Below are positions 43,314 through 50,759 of a DNA stretch of 64,000 nt, in pieces. Source of the DNA: Vulcanimicrobiota bacterium (GTDB taxonomy: Bacteria > Vulcanimicrobiota > Vulcanimicrobiia > Vulcanimicrobiales > Vulcanimicrobiaceae); NCBI GenBank assembly GCA_027452165.1, contig DAIDGX010000008.1, positions 62,001 through 126,000 on the forward strand, given 5' to 3'. The notes under the pieces are model-generated. The model saw nothing but the letters and a program-made list of their open reading frames with translations, ran no database searches and was not told the origin of the DNA. The translations under genes were made by a program, and so were the position numbers. Within the stretch, counting starts at the first letter, position 1, and each line of letters starts with the position of its first letter.

Positions 43314-44351
43314 GTGGCTTCCTTTATGATGATTTTCGGCCCTGTAGCCCTCATTATTTCGCTCCTGCAGCCAGAGGTGCAGCGCGAACGCGCAAGTACC
43401 TGGGTTGCCGCACATTGCGTATTGCCCGGTGGCGCCCTGCGCGTGCGTCCCGGGGGGCACTTCGTGAGCGGATATTTTGGGAGCATGACCGCGGATGGTC
43501 TCGTGCGCGCTCGGATGCAACCACAGCTCGTGCTCGGCTGGATGGCATGGTACGTCGCGCATGCCCATGGATCGGGAAGCGGGATCGACGGCGTTGCTGA
43601 CGACGCGACCGTGCGCGACGGCGTCGAGACCTCGCGCGGCCGCCCCGACTCGACCGATGCCTACGGCGCCGTCTTTCTTTCGCTTGCGCGCGACGCGTAC
43701 GAAAGCGGCGATCCGTCGCTGCGCGCCTTCGTCGTCGCGCATCATGCCGATCTGGTTCGCATCGCGGACTCCAGCATTGCGACGCTGCAACCGATTGGCC
43801 TGACGTGGGCACGCCCAAACCGCCACGTGTTCTATGCAATCGATAACGAGCAGGTGATGCGCGGCATGCGCGACGCGGCGGCGCTCATGCGTGAGGCTTT
43901 CGACGATCGAGCGAATGCGCGCCGCTTCGACCGCGCGGCCGCGACGGTGGCGCGCGCACTGCGTGCGCACCTGTGGGATGATCGCGTGCAAGCGGTACGT
44001 CCGTACGAGATGGCAAGCGGGCGCTTCTCGACGCCCGACCCAGGACGTATCTATCCCGACGCGCTAGCGCAACTCTTTGCGGTCGTCGATCGCGTTCCGT
44101 CGCTTTCATTCGCACAGCGGCAAACGCTAGCGTCGCGGGTGGCCGCGTCGGTGCTCGCGCAGTCGGATGCACTGGACGAAGCCGCGCTCGTTGCCCTCGT
44201 GGCAGAGCGCGATGCCGGCATTGCCGTGCGCGTTCCCGCGTTTCACGCGCCGCCGTTGTGCGCGAACGCCGGTTGGTATCTGCGCGTTGCCTCGGAGCCA
44301 ACCGCGCCAAGCGACTCGCATGCCCTGATGCCGGCTACTGGTACACCGTGA
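43314..44351 (+). CDS. secreted six-hairpin (alpha/alpha barrel) glycosidase-like protein
   Basis: 345 residues, GTG start with GGAAG seven bases upstream; ATG 43326 is an alternative. The N-terminal hydrophobic segment could be a signal. The body shows repeating helix pairs with RPDSTDAYGAVFLSLARD (112-128), WARPNRHVFYAIDNE and PDPGRIYPDALAQLFAV, resembling six-hairpin glycosidases. The catalytic residues cannot be assigned with confidence. It is divergent from the exopolysaccharide operon (35 bases apart) and converges with the LCP gene, overlapping it by 17 bases. It may trim or release the polymer. Confidence 0.65.
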   Translation: MASFMMIFGPVALIISLLQPEVQRERASTWVAAHCVLPGGALRVRPGGHFVSGYFGSMTADGLVRARMQPQLVLGWMAWYVAHAHGSGSGIDGVADDATVRDGVETSRGRPDSTDAYGAVFLSLARDAYESGDPSLRAFVVAHHADLVRIADSSIATLQPIGLTWARPNRHVFYAIDNEQVMRGMRDAAALMREAFDDRANARRFDRAAATVARALRAHLWDDRVQAVRPYEMASGRFSTPDPGRIYPDALAQLFAVVDRVPSLSFAQRQTLASRVAASVLAQSDALDEAALVALVAERDAGIAVRVPAFHAPPLCANAGWYLRVASEPTAPSDSHALMPATGTP

Positions 44352-45582
44352 CGTTCGTGACGTTGCCGGGGGTAACGTACACGCTGCCGGTACCAAGGGA
44401 GCGTGCAACGAGCCAACCATTCGCGGGAGCGCTTGCCGGATAGACGACCTCGTTCTCTCCGGTTGGGGCTCCCGCGATCGTTACGTGCGAAAAGCCGAGA
44501 TGCTCGAGGTGGAGCGCCATATGCTGCGTGCCGTAGAGGGTGACGGGCAGATCGGCGGGCGGTTGGGGCGATGGCAGGCCCATCTCGGATGGCCGCGCGC
44601 CGAACGGCGCAAGTTTAGCGTCGATCTCGTGCGGATCCAGGACGTCGTAATCGGCCCCGTCCAGATAGCCGTCGGCGTTGATGCCCGGGACCGACGCGCC
44701 CGCGAGTTGCATGGCGTCGGCGATCGTGCCGAGCGGCACTTGATAGACGGGGGCGCCGGCCATGGCGATGCCGATGCGAATCAAGCGATCTTCCGGAAGG
44801 TTGGTCGCGATGTCGCCTTTCATCGTGGCTACGAAGCGTGGTATGCGATGGGATGCGTGGAGTGGGTCGAGTAGCGTATTGCGCAGGATGCCGAGGACCT
44901 GTACCTCGGCCTGCATGCGCTGGAAATCGTTGACGCGGTAGCCGTTGCCTGCTTCGTTCTGGCGCACGCGTACAAACGCAAGAGCCTGTGCGCCGTTCAT
45001 GCGCTGGACGCCCGGAAAAAAGTTTGCGCCGCTATGACGCGGATCGATGATGCGTGCTTTGACGTCGATCGTGACGCCGCCGACGGCATCGATCGCTCTT
45101 TCGAAGCCGGCGAAGTTTGCCGCGATGTATCCATCGACGGGTAGGCCGGTGACGTGCGCGACCGCCTTGGCAAGATCTTGTGGGCCGCGAGCCGGCGTCT
45201 CTTGGTCGCCCATGAAGAAGAGCGTTTTGATTTTGGGAACCGGATCGTGCCAGTCGGGCTGCGCATAGAGCATGTCGCGCGGGACGGTGATTGCATAGAT
45301 GCGATGCGCGGCGGGGTCGAGACGCGCGAGCAGGATGACGTCGGCTTGTCCGGCGGCAGTGCCAAGGCCGAGCGGATCGTTGGCGGCGACCCCGCGTGCG
45401 TTGTTGGCGATAAGCAAGATGTCCACGGGAGTTCCTCCCATGGCGATGCGTGCGGTGACGCCGCCGGTAAGGCGGCGAAAGGGCTTCGCAAAGAACACGA
45501 CGATCGTAAGGACGATCGTTGCGGCGATGAACATGGCGATGAGGCGTCGGCGACGCCCACGCGAACGGCGAGAGAGCGACAC
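44335..45582 (-). CDS. LytR-CpsA-Psr (LCP) family envelope glycopolymer ligase
   Basis: 415 residues. A basic N-terminus and one helix (13-31) anchor an external LCP domain: VDILLIANNARG, ADVILLARLDP (D81), ITVPRDMLYA (R102, D103), then GVQRMNGAQALAFVRVR and DFQRMQAEVQ. A C-terminal LytR_C-like domain (about 345-415) follows. LCP enzymes move polyprenyl-linked glycopolymers onto peptidoglycan or other acceptors. The nearby exopolysaccharide locus and a WecG/TagA glycosyltransferase 15 kb away make a wall- or surface-polymer role likely. Confidence 0.9.
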   Translation of the reverse strand: MSLSRRSRGRRRRLIAMFIAATIVLTIVVFFAKPFRRLTGGVTARIAMGGTPVDILLIANNARGVAANDPLGLGTAAGQADVILLARLDPAAHRIYAITVPRDMLYAQPDWHDPVPKIKTLFFMGDQETPARGPQDLAKAVAHVTGLPVDGYIAANFAGFERAIDAVGGVTIDVKARIIDPRHSGANFFPGVQRMNGAQALAFVRVRQNEAGNGYRVNDFQRMQAEVQVLGILRNTLLDPLHASHRIPRFVATMKGDIATNLPEDRLIRIGIAMAGAPVYQVPLGTIADAMQLAGASVPGINADGYLDGADYDVLDPHEIDAKLAPFGARPSEMGLPSPQPPADLPVTLYGTQHMALHLEHLGFSHVTIAGAPTGENEVVYPASAPANGWLVARSLGTGSVYVTPGNVTNVTVYQ

Positions 45583-45627
45583 GGAGAATCCCTTCGTGCG
45601 AAAGCAGACAAGGTGCGATATATGCGG

Positions 45628-46233
45628 TTATGCTGCTTCGTACGAGGGAGGGGCGCGTTCGCCAAGGCGCGTGAGCGCATACCACGCATGCGTGCGTGGT
45701 GGCGTGGAGGCGATGGGTAACCGTGCGGGGCGGCCGGTGCCGCGCGGACGTGTGGCGAGAATGCGTAGGTGGCGGATCAGCCGGATCGTACTGCCGTAGA
45801 TCGCGTCGAGGAGCGCTGCGAGCCCGGCGAGCGCAAGCACACCGAAGAGCGCGTGAACGCCGAGTGCGATTGCGACCGGGGCGCCAAGCCAGATCGCCGG
45901 TCCGAGCAGATGTCCGTAGATCGCGAGTTGCTCGCACGATTCCATGACGTACACAGTCGCGATTTGGGCAAGAAAGATCGCCGGAAAGAGACGCCACGCG
46001 CGCGTGGGAACCGATCCCGGCGCGCCCTCGCGCAGGCGCGATGCGAGGTACACGATTGCGAAGCACAGCGCGATCGCGAGCGCCGGGCCCACGTCGGCGT
46101 TGCTGTTGTCGGTGAAGGTGCCGCGACCGAAGAGGCCGGCGTTGGATGCCGCCTCGAGCAAAGGGTCTGCGCAGCTCGCCGCGGTGAGGGCCGCGACGAG
46201 GCAGAACCACGCGGCTGTCGCTCGGCGTCCCAT
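45628..46233 (-). CDS. hypothetical polytopic membrane protein
   Basis: 201 residues from ATG 46233. Four or five helices are predicted by eye (about 8-25, 47-66, 80-98, 100-125, 128-152), followed by a basic C-terminal tail. Notable polar residues are in YVMESCEQLAIYGHLLGP, inside or next to helices, and could bind a ligand or metal. I do not recognise the family. It lies 45 bases upstream of the LCP gene on the same strand. The open frame extends further upstream but without conserved-looking sequence and antisense to the next gene. Confidence 0.6.
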   Translation of the reverse strand: MGRRATAAWFCLVAALTAASCADPLLEAASNAGLFGRGTFTDNSNADVGPALAIALCFAIVYLASRLREGAPGSVPTRAWRLFPAIFLAQIATVYVMESCEQLAIYGHLLGPAIWLGAPVAIALGVHALFGVLALAGLAALLDAIYGSTIRLIRHLRILATRPRGTGRPARLPIASTPPRTHAWYALTRLGERAPPSYEAA

Positions 46234-46322
46234 CGGAGGCGCGCCTTCTTGGCGCCGGTGGAATCGTCCCGCTTGCGGTATGCCTGCGGGCGCTCGTTCG
46301 CTGCCGCGCGAAGAGATGGTCG

Positions 46323-46721
46323 ATGCGTTCGTTCGTCGTGCTTGCCCTTGCTGCGCTCGCGCTCGCGCGCGGTGGCGATGCACGCGCGTGGGCCGGGACG
46401 TGGACCGCACGAACCGGCGCAAACCAACAGTCGATCACGATCGTGCGACGTGGCTCGCTCGTGCGCATCTCCGGCACGGACGTCTGGTACGATCGTGCGT
46501 TTGCTGCACGCGGTCTGATTCCGGTTGGAACCTTTACCGCGACGATCGCCACGCCGGCAGGCGATCGCATCACGATCGAACCACCCGACATGCCGGGCTG
46601 CATCGTGCACCTTCGGCGCGCCGGGGCATACCTTGTCGTGCGCGATAACGACCGGTGCGGCGGTATCAACGTTACGTTTACGGGGAACTATCGGCGAGTT
46701 CGCAAAGGAGCCGCGATATGA
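46323..46721 (+). CDS. small secreted hypothetical protein
   Basis: 132 residues with a signal peptide (about 1-22). The mature part is a beta-rich domain starting [22 protein letters not shown], then [17 protein letters not shown] and a C-terminal [10 protein letters not shown]. Two cysteines (in GCIVH and DRCGG) may bond. It resembles lipocalin-like or 'protease-inhibitor-like' small beta barrels, without a firm match. Its stop overlaps the BNR protein start by 4 bases (ATGA), so the two are translationally coupled. Confidence 0.6.
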   Translation: MRSFVVLALAALALARGGDARAWAGTWTARTGANQQSITIVRRGSLVRISGTDVWYDRAFAARGLIPVGTFTATIATPAGDRITIEPPDMPGCIVHLRRAGAYLVVRDNDRCGGINVTFTGNYRRVRKGAAI

Positions 46722-47833
46722 GCAAAGTTCGGGTTCTCGTTGGAACGCATAAGGGTGCCTTCGTCCTTACCGCCGACGGCATGCGGCGCGACTGGCGCAT
46801 CGAGGGGCCGCACTTTGCCGGTTGGGATGTCTATCACCTGAAGGGATCGCCGGTCGATCCGAACCGGATCTATGCATCGCAGAGCTCGTCGTGGTTTGGG
46901 CAAGTCGTGCAGCGTTCCGACGACGGCGGCATCACCTGGCAGCAGATGAGCAACGCATTTGCCTACGATGGGAAGCCCGGCACGCACCAATGGTACGACG
47001 GAACGCCGCATCCGTGGGAGTTCGCACGCGTTTGGCATTTCGAACCCGATCCGCACGATGCGCAGACGGTGTATGCTGGCGTGGAAGATGCTGCGCTGTT
47101 TCGCTCGCGCGACGGCGGAGCGAGTTGGCACGAGCTTGCGGGACTGCGCGATCATGAGACCGGATCGCAGTGGCAACCGGGGGCGGGCGGCATGTGTCTG
47201 CACACGATCGTGATCGATCCGGGAGACCCGCAGCGTATCTATACCGCCATTTCGGCGGCGGGTGCATTTCGTAGCGACGATGGCGGGGAGCATTGGAAAC
47301 CGATCAATCGCGGGCTGCATTCCGAGCAGTTGCCGGACCCTGACCGTACGGTCGGCCATTGCGTCCACCGCATCGCGATGCATCCGGCGCGTTCCCAGGT
47401 GCTCTACATGCAGAAGCATTGGGACGTGATGCGCAGCGACGATGCGGGCGAGCATTGGCGCGAAGTGAGCGGTAACCTACCGACGGATTTCGGCTTTCCG
47501 ATCGAGGTACACGCGCATGAGCCCGAAACGATCTACGTCGTTCCGATCACGAGTGACTCATACCACTATCCGCCCGACGGCATGCTGCGTGTGTATCGCA
47601 GCCGTACCGGGGGCGACGAGTGGGAGGCGCTTGGCCGTGGGCTTCCCGAACGGCATTGCTACGTAAACGTGCTGCGCGATGCGATGGCCACGGACGCACT
47701 CGATCCGTGCGGCATCTATTTCGGAACCACGGGAGGGCAAGTGTACGTTTCGCCCGATGGCGGAGATCATTGGCAGGCAATCGCGGAGCATCTGCCGTCG
47801 GTCCTCTCGGTTGAGGTGCAGACCCTCGCGTGA
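46718..47833 (+). CDS. BNR-repeat (exo-sialidase-like) beta-propeller protein
   Basis: 371 residues from ATG 46718, preceded by AAAGGAG. It starts [15 protein letters not shown] and contains BNR repeats such as [44 protein letters not shown] and [11 protein letters not shown]. There is no signal peptide. Enzymatic function is unproven. It overlaps the MoaD-like gene by 4 bases; BNR proteins of exactly this type are often found next to a MoaD/ThiS-like gene in diverse genomes, which suggests a shared, uncharacterised role. Confidence 0.85.
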   Translation: MSKVRVLVGTHKGAFVLTADGMRRDWRIEGPHFAGWDVYHLKGSPVDPNRIYASQSSSWFGQVVQRSDDGGITWQQMSNAFAYDGKPGTHQWYDGTPHPWEFARVWHFEPDPHDAQTVYAGVEDAALFRSRDGGASWHELAGLRDHETGSQWQPGAGGMCLHTIVIDPGDPQRIYTAISAAGAFRSDDGGEHWKPINRGLHSEQLPDPDRTVGHCVHRIAMHPARSQVLYMQKHWDVMRSDDAGEHWREVSGNLPTDFGFPIEVHAHEPETIYVVPITSDSYHYPPDGMLRVYRSRTGGDEWEALGRGLPERHCYVNVLRDAMATDALDPCGIYFGTTGGQVYVSPDGGDHWQAIAEHLPSVLSVEVQTLA

Positions 47834-48129
47834 TTCGCGTCGTCTTGCCCGCGCATCTGCGTACGCTTGCGCACGTGGGTGAACGCGAGGTTGTCGTGGC
47901 GATCGAGGGGGAGGCGACGCTGCTCGCGGTGCTCGATGCCCTTGAAGCACGCTTTCCGCAACTGCGTGGCACCATTCGCGATCGCGCGAGCGGGGCGCGC
48001 CGTCCCTACGTGCGATACTTTGCCTGCAAGCGCGACCTTTCGCACGTCTCCCCCGAAACGCCGTTGCCTAACGAGGTATGCGAGGGGCGCGAACCCCTGC
48101 TCATCGTGGGGGCCATGGCCGGCGGGTGA
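47830..48129 (+). CDS. MoaD/ThiS-family beta-grasp (ubiquitin-like) protein
   Basis: 99 residues, GTG start overlapping the BNR stop. The beta-grasp fold is suggested by [22 protein letters not shown], the helix [16 protein letters not shown], and an ending MAGG. A free C-terminal Gly-Gly is the feature activated by adenylylation and thiocarboxylation in molybdopterin and thiamine synthesis, or used for conjugation. No MoaE, MoeB or ThiF-like gene is near. It may serve as a sulfur carrier or as a modifier linked to the BNR protein. Confidence 0.88.
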   Translation: MIRVVLPAHLRTLAHVGEREVVVAIEGEATLLAVLDALEARFPQLRGTIRDRASGARRPYVRYFACKRDLSHVSPETPLPNEVCEGREPLLIVGAMAGG

Positions 48130-48193
48130 GCCGCCCGCGCTCGCCGGCTGTGGGAAGCGGTAGGCGGTCGCACCGGCGTCGAATCGGGGCGGC

Positions 48194-48397
48194 ATGACCA
48201 AACCCCGAATCAAACGCAAGTGGTATAGCGTGCCGGCAGCCGAGAGGCGGACGTGTCAAACGCCCGGATGCGATGTTCTTGCGCGCGAGCGATGCAAGCA
48301 GCAAAACTGCGGAGAGATCATTTGCACCGAGCATAAGGGGAGCCATTCGGCGCTCCACACCTTCCTCAAGCAACGCGCGGCCACGCTGAAGCCGTAG
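48194..48397 (+). CDS. 67-residue Cys/His-rich zinc-finger-like protein
   Basis: The basic N-terminus (MTKPRIKRKWY) is followed by C21, C26, C34, C39, C44, H47, H51 and H55. The spacing C-x4-C-x7-C-x4-C-x4-C-x2-H-x3-H resembles a two-zinc B-box or AN1-type finger, which is uncommon in bacteria. No helix-turn-helix is present. It might bind nucleic acid or protein. It stands alone on its strand between the MoaD-like gene and a membrane protein. I do not recognise a named family. Confidence 0.65.
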   Translation: MTKPRIKRKWYSVPAAERRTCQTPGCDVLARERCKQQNCGEIICTEHKGSHSALHTFLKQRAATLKP

Positions 48398-48418
48398 CGT
48401 TTACGCTCAGCTATCGCG

Positions 48419-48937
48419 ATGAGGTTGCGGCGGGTGCTGGAAGTCGCTTTAGCCACGCTGTTCGCGGCGGCGGCGATTCTGTGGGGCATCGCGATCTTCG
48501 ATTCTCTTTCCGGGGCCAATGCGATCGTACCGTCGCTCCTGTGCGATGTCGTCGCGATCCTCGCATTCGTCCTCGGAGCGATTACGGCACGGTCGTGGAT
48601 CGGCGCGGTTGCAGCGCTATTGTGGGTGCCGTACTGGATTCTCGACGGCATGCTCCGTGCGTTCAGCGGGGTTCGGGGCGACTCGAGCGTGCCGGTTTCG
48701 GCGATCGCATTCTACCAGGGAGACGTTGCCTGGTATCCGGTGTTTGCATCGGTGCTGATCGTTCTGCTTGCATTTAGCCTTCGCGCGCGGGCACCGCTTG
48801 CGTGGGCCGTTGCCTTGGGCGTATGCACCGCATCGGTTGTGCTCGCTGCGCTTGGCCACGACGCGTCGATGCTTGCCGGACTCTGGTATCTCGCGGTTGC
48901 CATCGATGTTGCGCGCCCGCAACCAACTCGCTCCTGA
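48419..48937 (+). CDS. hypothetical membrane protein
   Basis: 172 residues with five helices (about 8-28, 38-58, 60-78, 102-122, 128-160). No motif is recognised. It starts 21 bases after the Cys/His-rich gene, so the two may be co-transcribed. The final tail (ARPQPTRS) is short. It converges with a secreted protein gene 37 bases away. Confidence 0.6.
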   Translation: MRLRRVLEVALATLFAAAAILWGIAIFDSLSGANAIVPSLLCDVVAILAFVLGAITARSWIGAVAALLWVPYWILDGMLRAFSGVRGDSSVPVSAIAFYQGDVAWYPVFASVLIVLLAFSLRARAPLAWAVALGVCTASVVLAALGHDASMLAGLWYLAVAIDVARPQPTRS

Positions 48938-48974
48938 CGCGCGGGAGAACGAAGGAACCAGAGGAGGGCTACTC

Positions 48975-49550
48975 CTACGGCTTATCGCCCGCGAGTGCAT
49001 CGTGCGGCACGGGTGGGTTGCTTTCTGTAGTGGCTTGCCCGCAAATTCTCTGCGGATATGCGGTCACGGCGATATATTTTTGGCCGTCGATGATCTGGAC
49101 GTCTTTTTCGGATCCAAAAATGCCTTGTCGCCTGCGATACTCACTGCGAATAAAGTCCAGGTGTATCGTGTCGCCGCAAAAATTGTGAACCTTCTCCGCG
49201 GATATCCGCAGGTCTGCGGCTTTATAGTCGAATCCATCGAGGCCCGCTTTACCCTGCTGCGCCTCAAGCACATGGCCGTCGGCCTCGTCGCCAGTCTTCG
49301 CGATCAAATATCCATTGACGACAACGTCTTGCTCCACGGTGTATGGAATGGGCTCGCGCGGGCTCGCCGCATATGAATTTATCGCCTCGGCGGTGGCGAT
49401 TACGATTACGGTGCCCTTCGGGACGAAGACCGACACGGTGTGTGGCGCTCCAGCGGCTGCGCCCGCGCCTGGTGGCGGCGTTTGCGCTGACGCCCCCATT
49501 GGGCAGAATAACACGAAGAAGAAAATGAAGTACGCAGTAACGCGCTGCAT
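48975..49550 (-). CDS. secreted hypothetical protein
   Basis: 191 residues. A signal peptide (FIFFFVLFCPMGASAQ) and a Pro/Gly/Ala linker precede a beta-rich domain: VSVFVPKGTVIVIATAEAINS, VEQDVVVNGYLIAKTGDEADGHV and LRISAEKVHNFCGDTIHLDF. This layout is seen in proteins that set a 'default value' pore or fibre (TrbI/LPS-export-like), but no named family can be given. Base composition is visibly lower in GC than its neighbours, especially 49060-49240, which may point to later acquisition. Confidence 0.65.
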   Translation of the reverse strand: MQRVTAYFIFFFVLFCPMGASAQTPPPGAGAAAGAPHTVSVFVPKGTVIVIATAEAINSYAASPREPIPYTVEQDVVVNGYLIAKTGDEADGHVLEAQQGKAGLDGFDYKAADLRISAEKVHNFCGDTIHLDFIRSEYRRRQGIFGSEKDVQIIDGQKYIAVTAYPQRICGQATTESNPPVPHDALAGDKP

Positions 49551-49658
49551 ATACCCTCCAGCGGCTGCCTACGGTTGCATCGCTTTACACACGCGGGCAA
49601 CATTCTCGAAAAGACTTGCGATAGAACGGCTTGTTTATTTACGCGCGTGCTCGCGTAT

Positions 49659-49793
49659 TTATTTGGGAGCGTTCTGGGCGGCTTTCGTCGCGATAAAAAC
49701 GATGCCCCAGATGATACCGGCGATGACGCCAAGGCTCAAGAGTCCGGCGGCGAGTATGACAACGAGAATCGGGCCGTCGATGAATCCTAACAT
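49659..49793 (-). CDS. 44-residue single-pass membrane protein
   Basis: From ATG 49793, with AAAGGA eight bases upstream. One long hydrophobic stretch (about 7-34: PILVVILAAGLLSLGVIAGI…) and a short polar tail. Small proteins of this kind are commonly regulators or subunits of membrane complexes; nothing more can be said. The gap 49794-49951 on its upstream side shows no gene. Confidence 0.55.
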   Translation of the reverse strand: MLGFIDGPILVVILAAGLLSLGVIAGIIWGIVFIATKAAQNAPK

Positions 49794-49951
49794 GGTGATC
49801 CTTTCGTTATCATAGCGACTATCCGGTACCCTCTTCCCCGGGTCAGTCCGAAGTCGGGATTGCGAACGCGAGTGGATAGTTCTCAATCGTGTGGCCGCGT
49901 CTCCGTGACGCCGAGGCGGCGGCAGCGTTCGAGAGAGGCTCCTCGGATAGG

Positions 49952-50000
49952 AAAAAAGAGTCGAGCCTCCGTTGCAGATCTGTTGAACGGAGGCTCGACT
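49952..50000 (-). terminator. intrinsic terminator of the tRNA pair
   Basis: On the minus strand a perfect 15-base stem, AGTCGAGCCTCCGTT (50000-49986) with AACGGAGGCTCGACT (49973-49959), has a 12-base loop. It is followed by CTTTTTT (49958-49952). It lies 34 bases after the tRNA-Glu 3' end and is the strongest terminator in the window. Confidence 0.9.
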
Positions 50001-50033
50001 GTCGCGGAAAGCCTTGATTTACAAGGCCGGAAA

Positions 50034-50109
50034 TGGTAGCCCCAGCGGGATTCGAACCCGCGTTACCGCCGTGAGAGGGCGGCGTCCTAGGCCTCTAGAC
50101 GATAGGGCC
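50034..50109 (-). tRNA. tRNA-Glu (anticodon CTC)
   Basis: 76 bases with an encoded CCA. The acceptor stem GGCCCUA pairs with UGGGGCU (one G-U at the first pair and one inside), discriminator A. The anticodon stem-loop CCGCC-CUCUCAC-GGCGG shows CUC, and the T arm CGGGUUCGAAUCCCG is canonical. The D arm UCGUCUAGAGGCCUAGGA is typical of tRNA-Glu. Confidence 0.96.
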
Positions 50110-50110
50110 A

Positions 50111-50184
50111 TGGCTCCCGGTCATGGACTCGAACCACGAATACCTGGTTCAGAGCCAGGCGTGATACCATTTCACCAACCGGGA
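50111..50184 (-). tRNA. tRNA-Gln (anticodon CTG)
   Basis: 74 bases with encoded CCA, separated from tRNA-Glu by one base. The acceptor stem UCCCGGU pairs with ACCGGGA, with U1-A72 as usual for bacterial tRNA-Gln; discriminator G. The anticodon stem-loop CCUGG-CUCUGAA-CCAGG shows CUG. The T arm GUGGUUCGAGUCCAU is normal. It is the 5' member of the transcript. Confidence 0.96.
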
Positions 50185-50199
50185 ACGGCAGCGACGGTT

Positions 50200-50229
50200 A
50201 TACTACACGACCCGGTCGTGGTCTTGCAA
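50200..50229 (-). promoter_or_regulatory. possible promoter of the tRNA pair
   Basis: On the minus strand TTGCAA (50229-50224) and TAGTAT (50205-50200) are 18 bases apart, each 4 of 6 to consensus, ending 15 bases before the tRNA-Gln start. They overlap the end of the HNH gene. Confidence 0.4.
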
Positions 50230-50637
50230 GCGTCGTCGTCGCTTTGCGTTCCGCCCTGCATACGTCGCCGTTTGACTGTGGCAGTTTGGGCATAACATCC
50301 GCAGGTTCTCGATGCGATGGTCGGTCGGCACACCATTGATGTGATCGATGTGCATCGTAAGCGGAGTCCCGCGCCATGAGGTGAGACCGCAGGTTGAGCA
50401 CCGGTTTTCGAGCAGACCCTCTGCCAATAGGCGTCGCCGGATCGCGGCTCGCGAGGACGACGTTGCGAGGAGAAGAGCGAGCGGTCGTGCGCGAGCCCGC
50501 GCCTTGAGCACGCCGCGCCGAACGGCCTTCGTCCAGGATTGCGCGGCGAAGCCGAATCGCTCACGGCATTCCCGATAGGTGTGCCCCTCGTCGTAGAACT
50601 GCTGGACGGCGGTCCAATCGTAGATGAGTCGTCCCAT
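50203..50637 (-). CDS. HNH endonuclease domain protein
   Basis: 144 residues from ATG 50637. An N-terminal helical, HTH-like segment (YDWTAVQQFYDEGHTYRECRERFGF) precedes the nuclease domain: CSTCG, then LTMHIDHINGVPTDHRIENLRMLCPNCHSQT. The two Cys-x-x-Cys pairs bind structural zinc and the HIDH…N…H set is the catalytic HNH core. Such stand-alone genes occur as homing or mobile elements and as parts of host defence; nothing here decides which. It sits directly upstream of two tRNA genes. Confidence 0.85.
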   Translation of the reverse strand: MGRLIYDWTAVQQFYDEGHTYRECRERFGFAAQSWTKAVRRGVLKARARARPLALLLATSSSRAAIRRRLLAEGLLENRCSTCGLTSWRGTPLTMHIDHINGVPTDHRIENLRMLCPNCHSQTATYAGRNAKRRRRLQDHDRVV

Positions 50638-50759
50638 CGCCTTCAGTGTATCCGAACGTGCGTTCGCGAGTGTTGCCGCGATGTTGCCGGAGGGTGAACG
50701 TCGAATGGCGCGCCTTCGGCCCATGCGGGCCGGCGCGGCGCTGAGAAAGGAGCTCCTGG

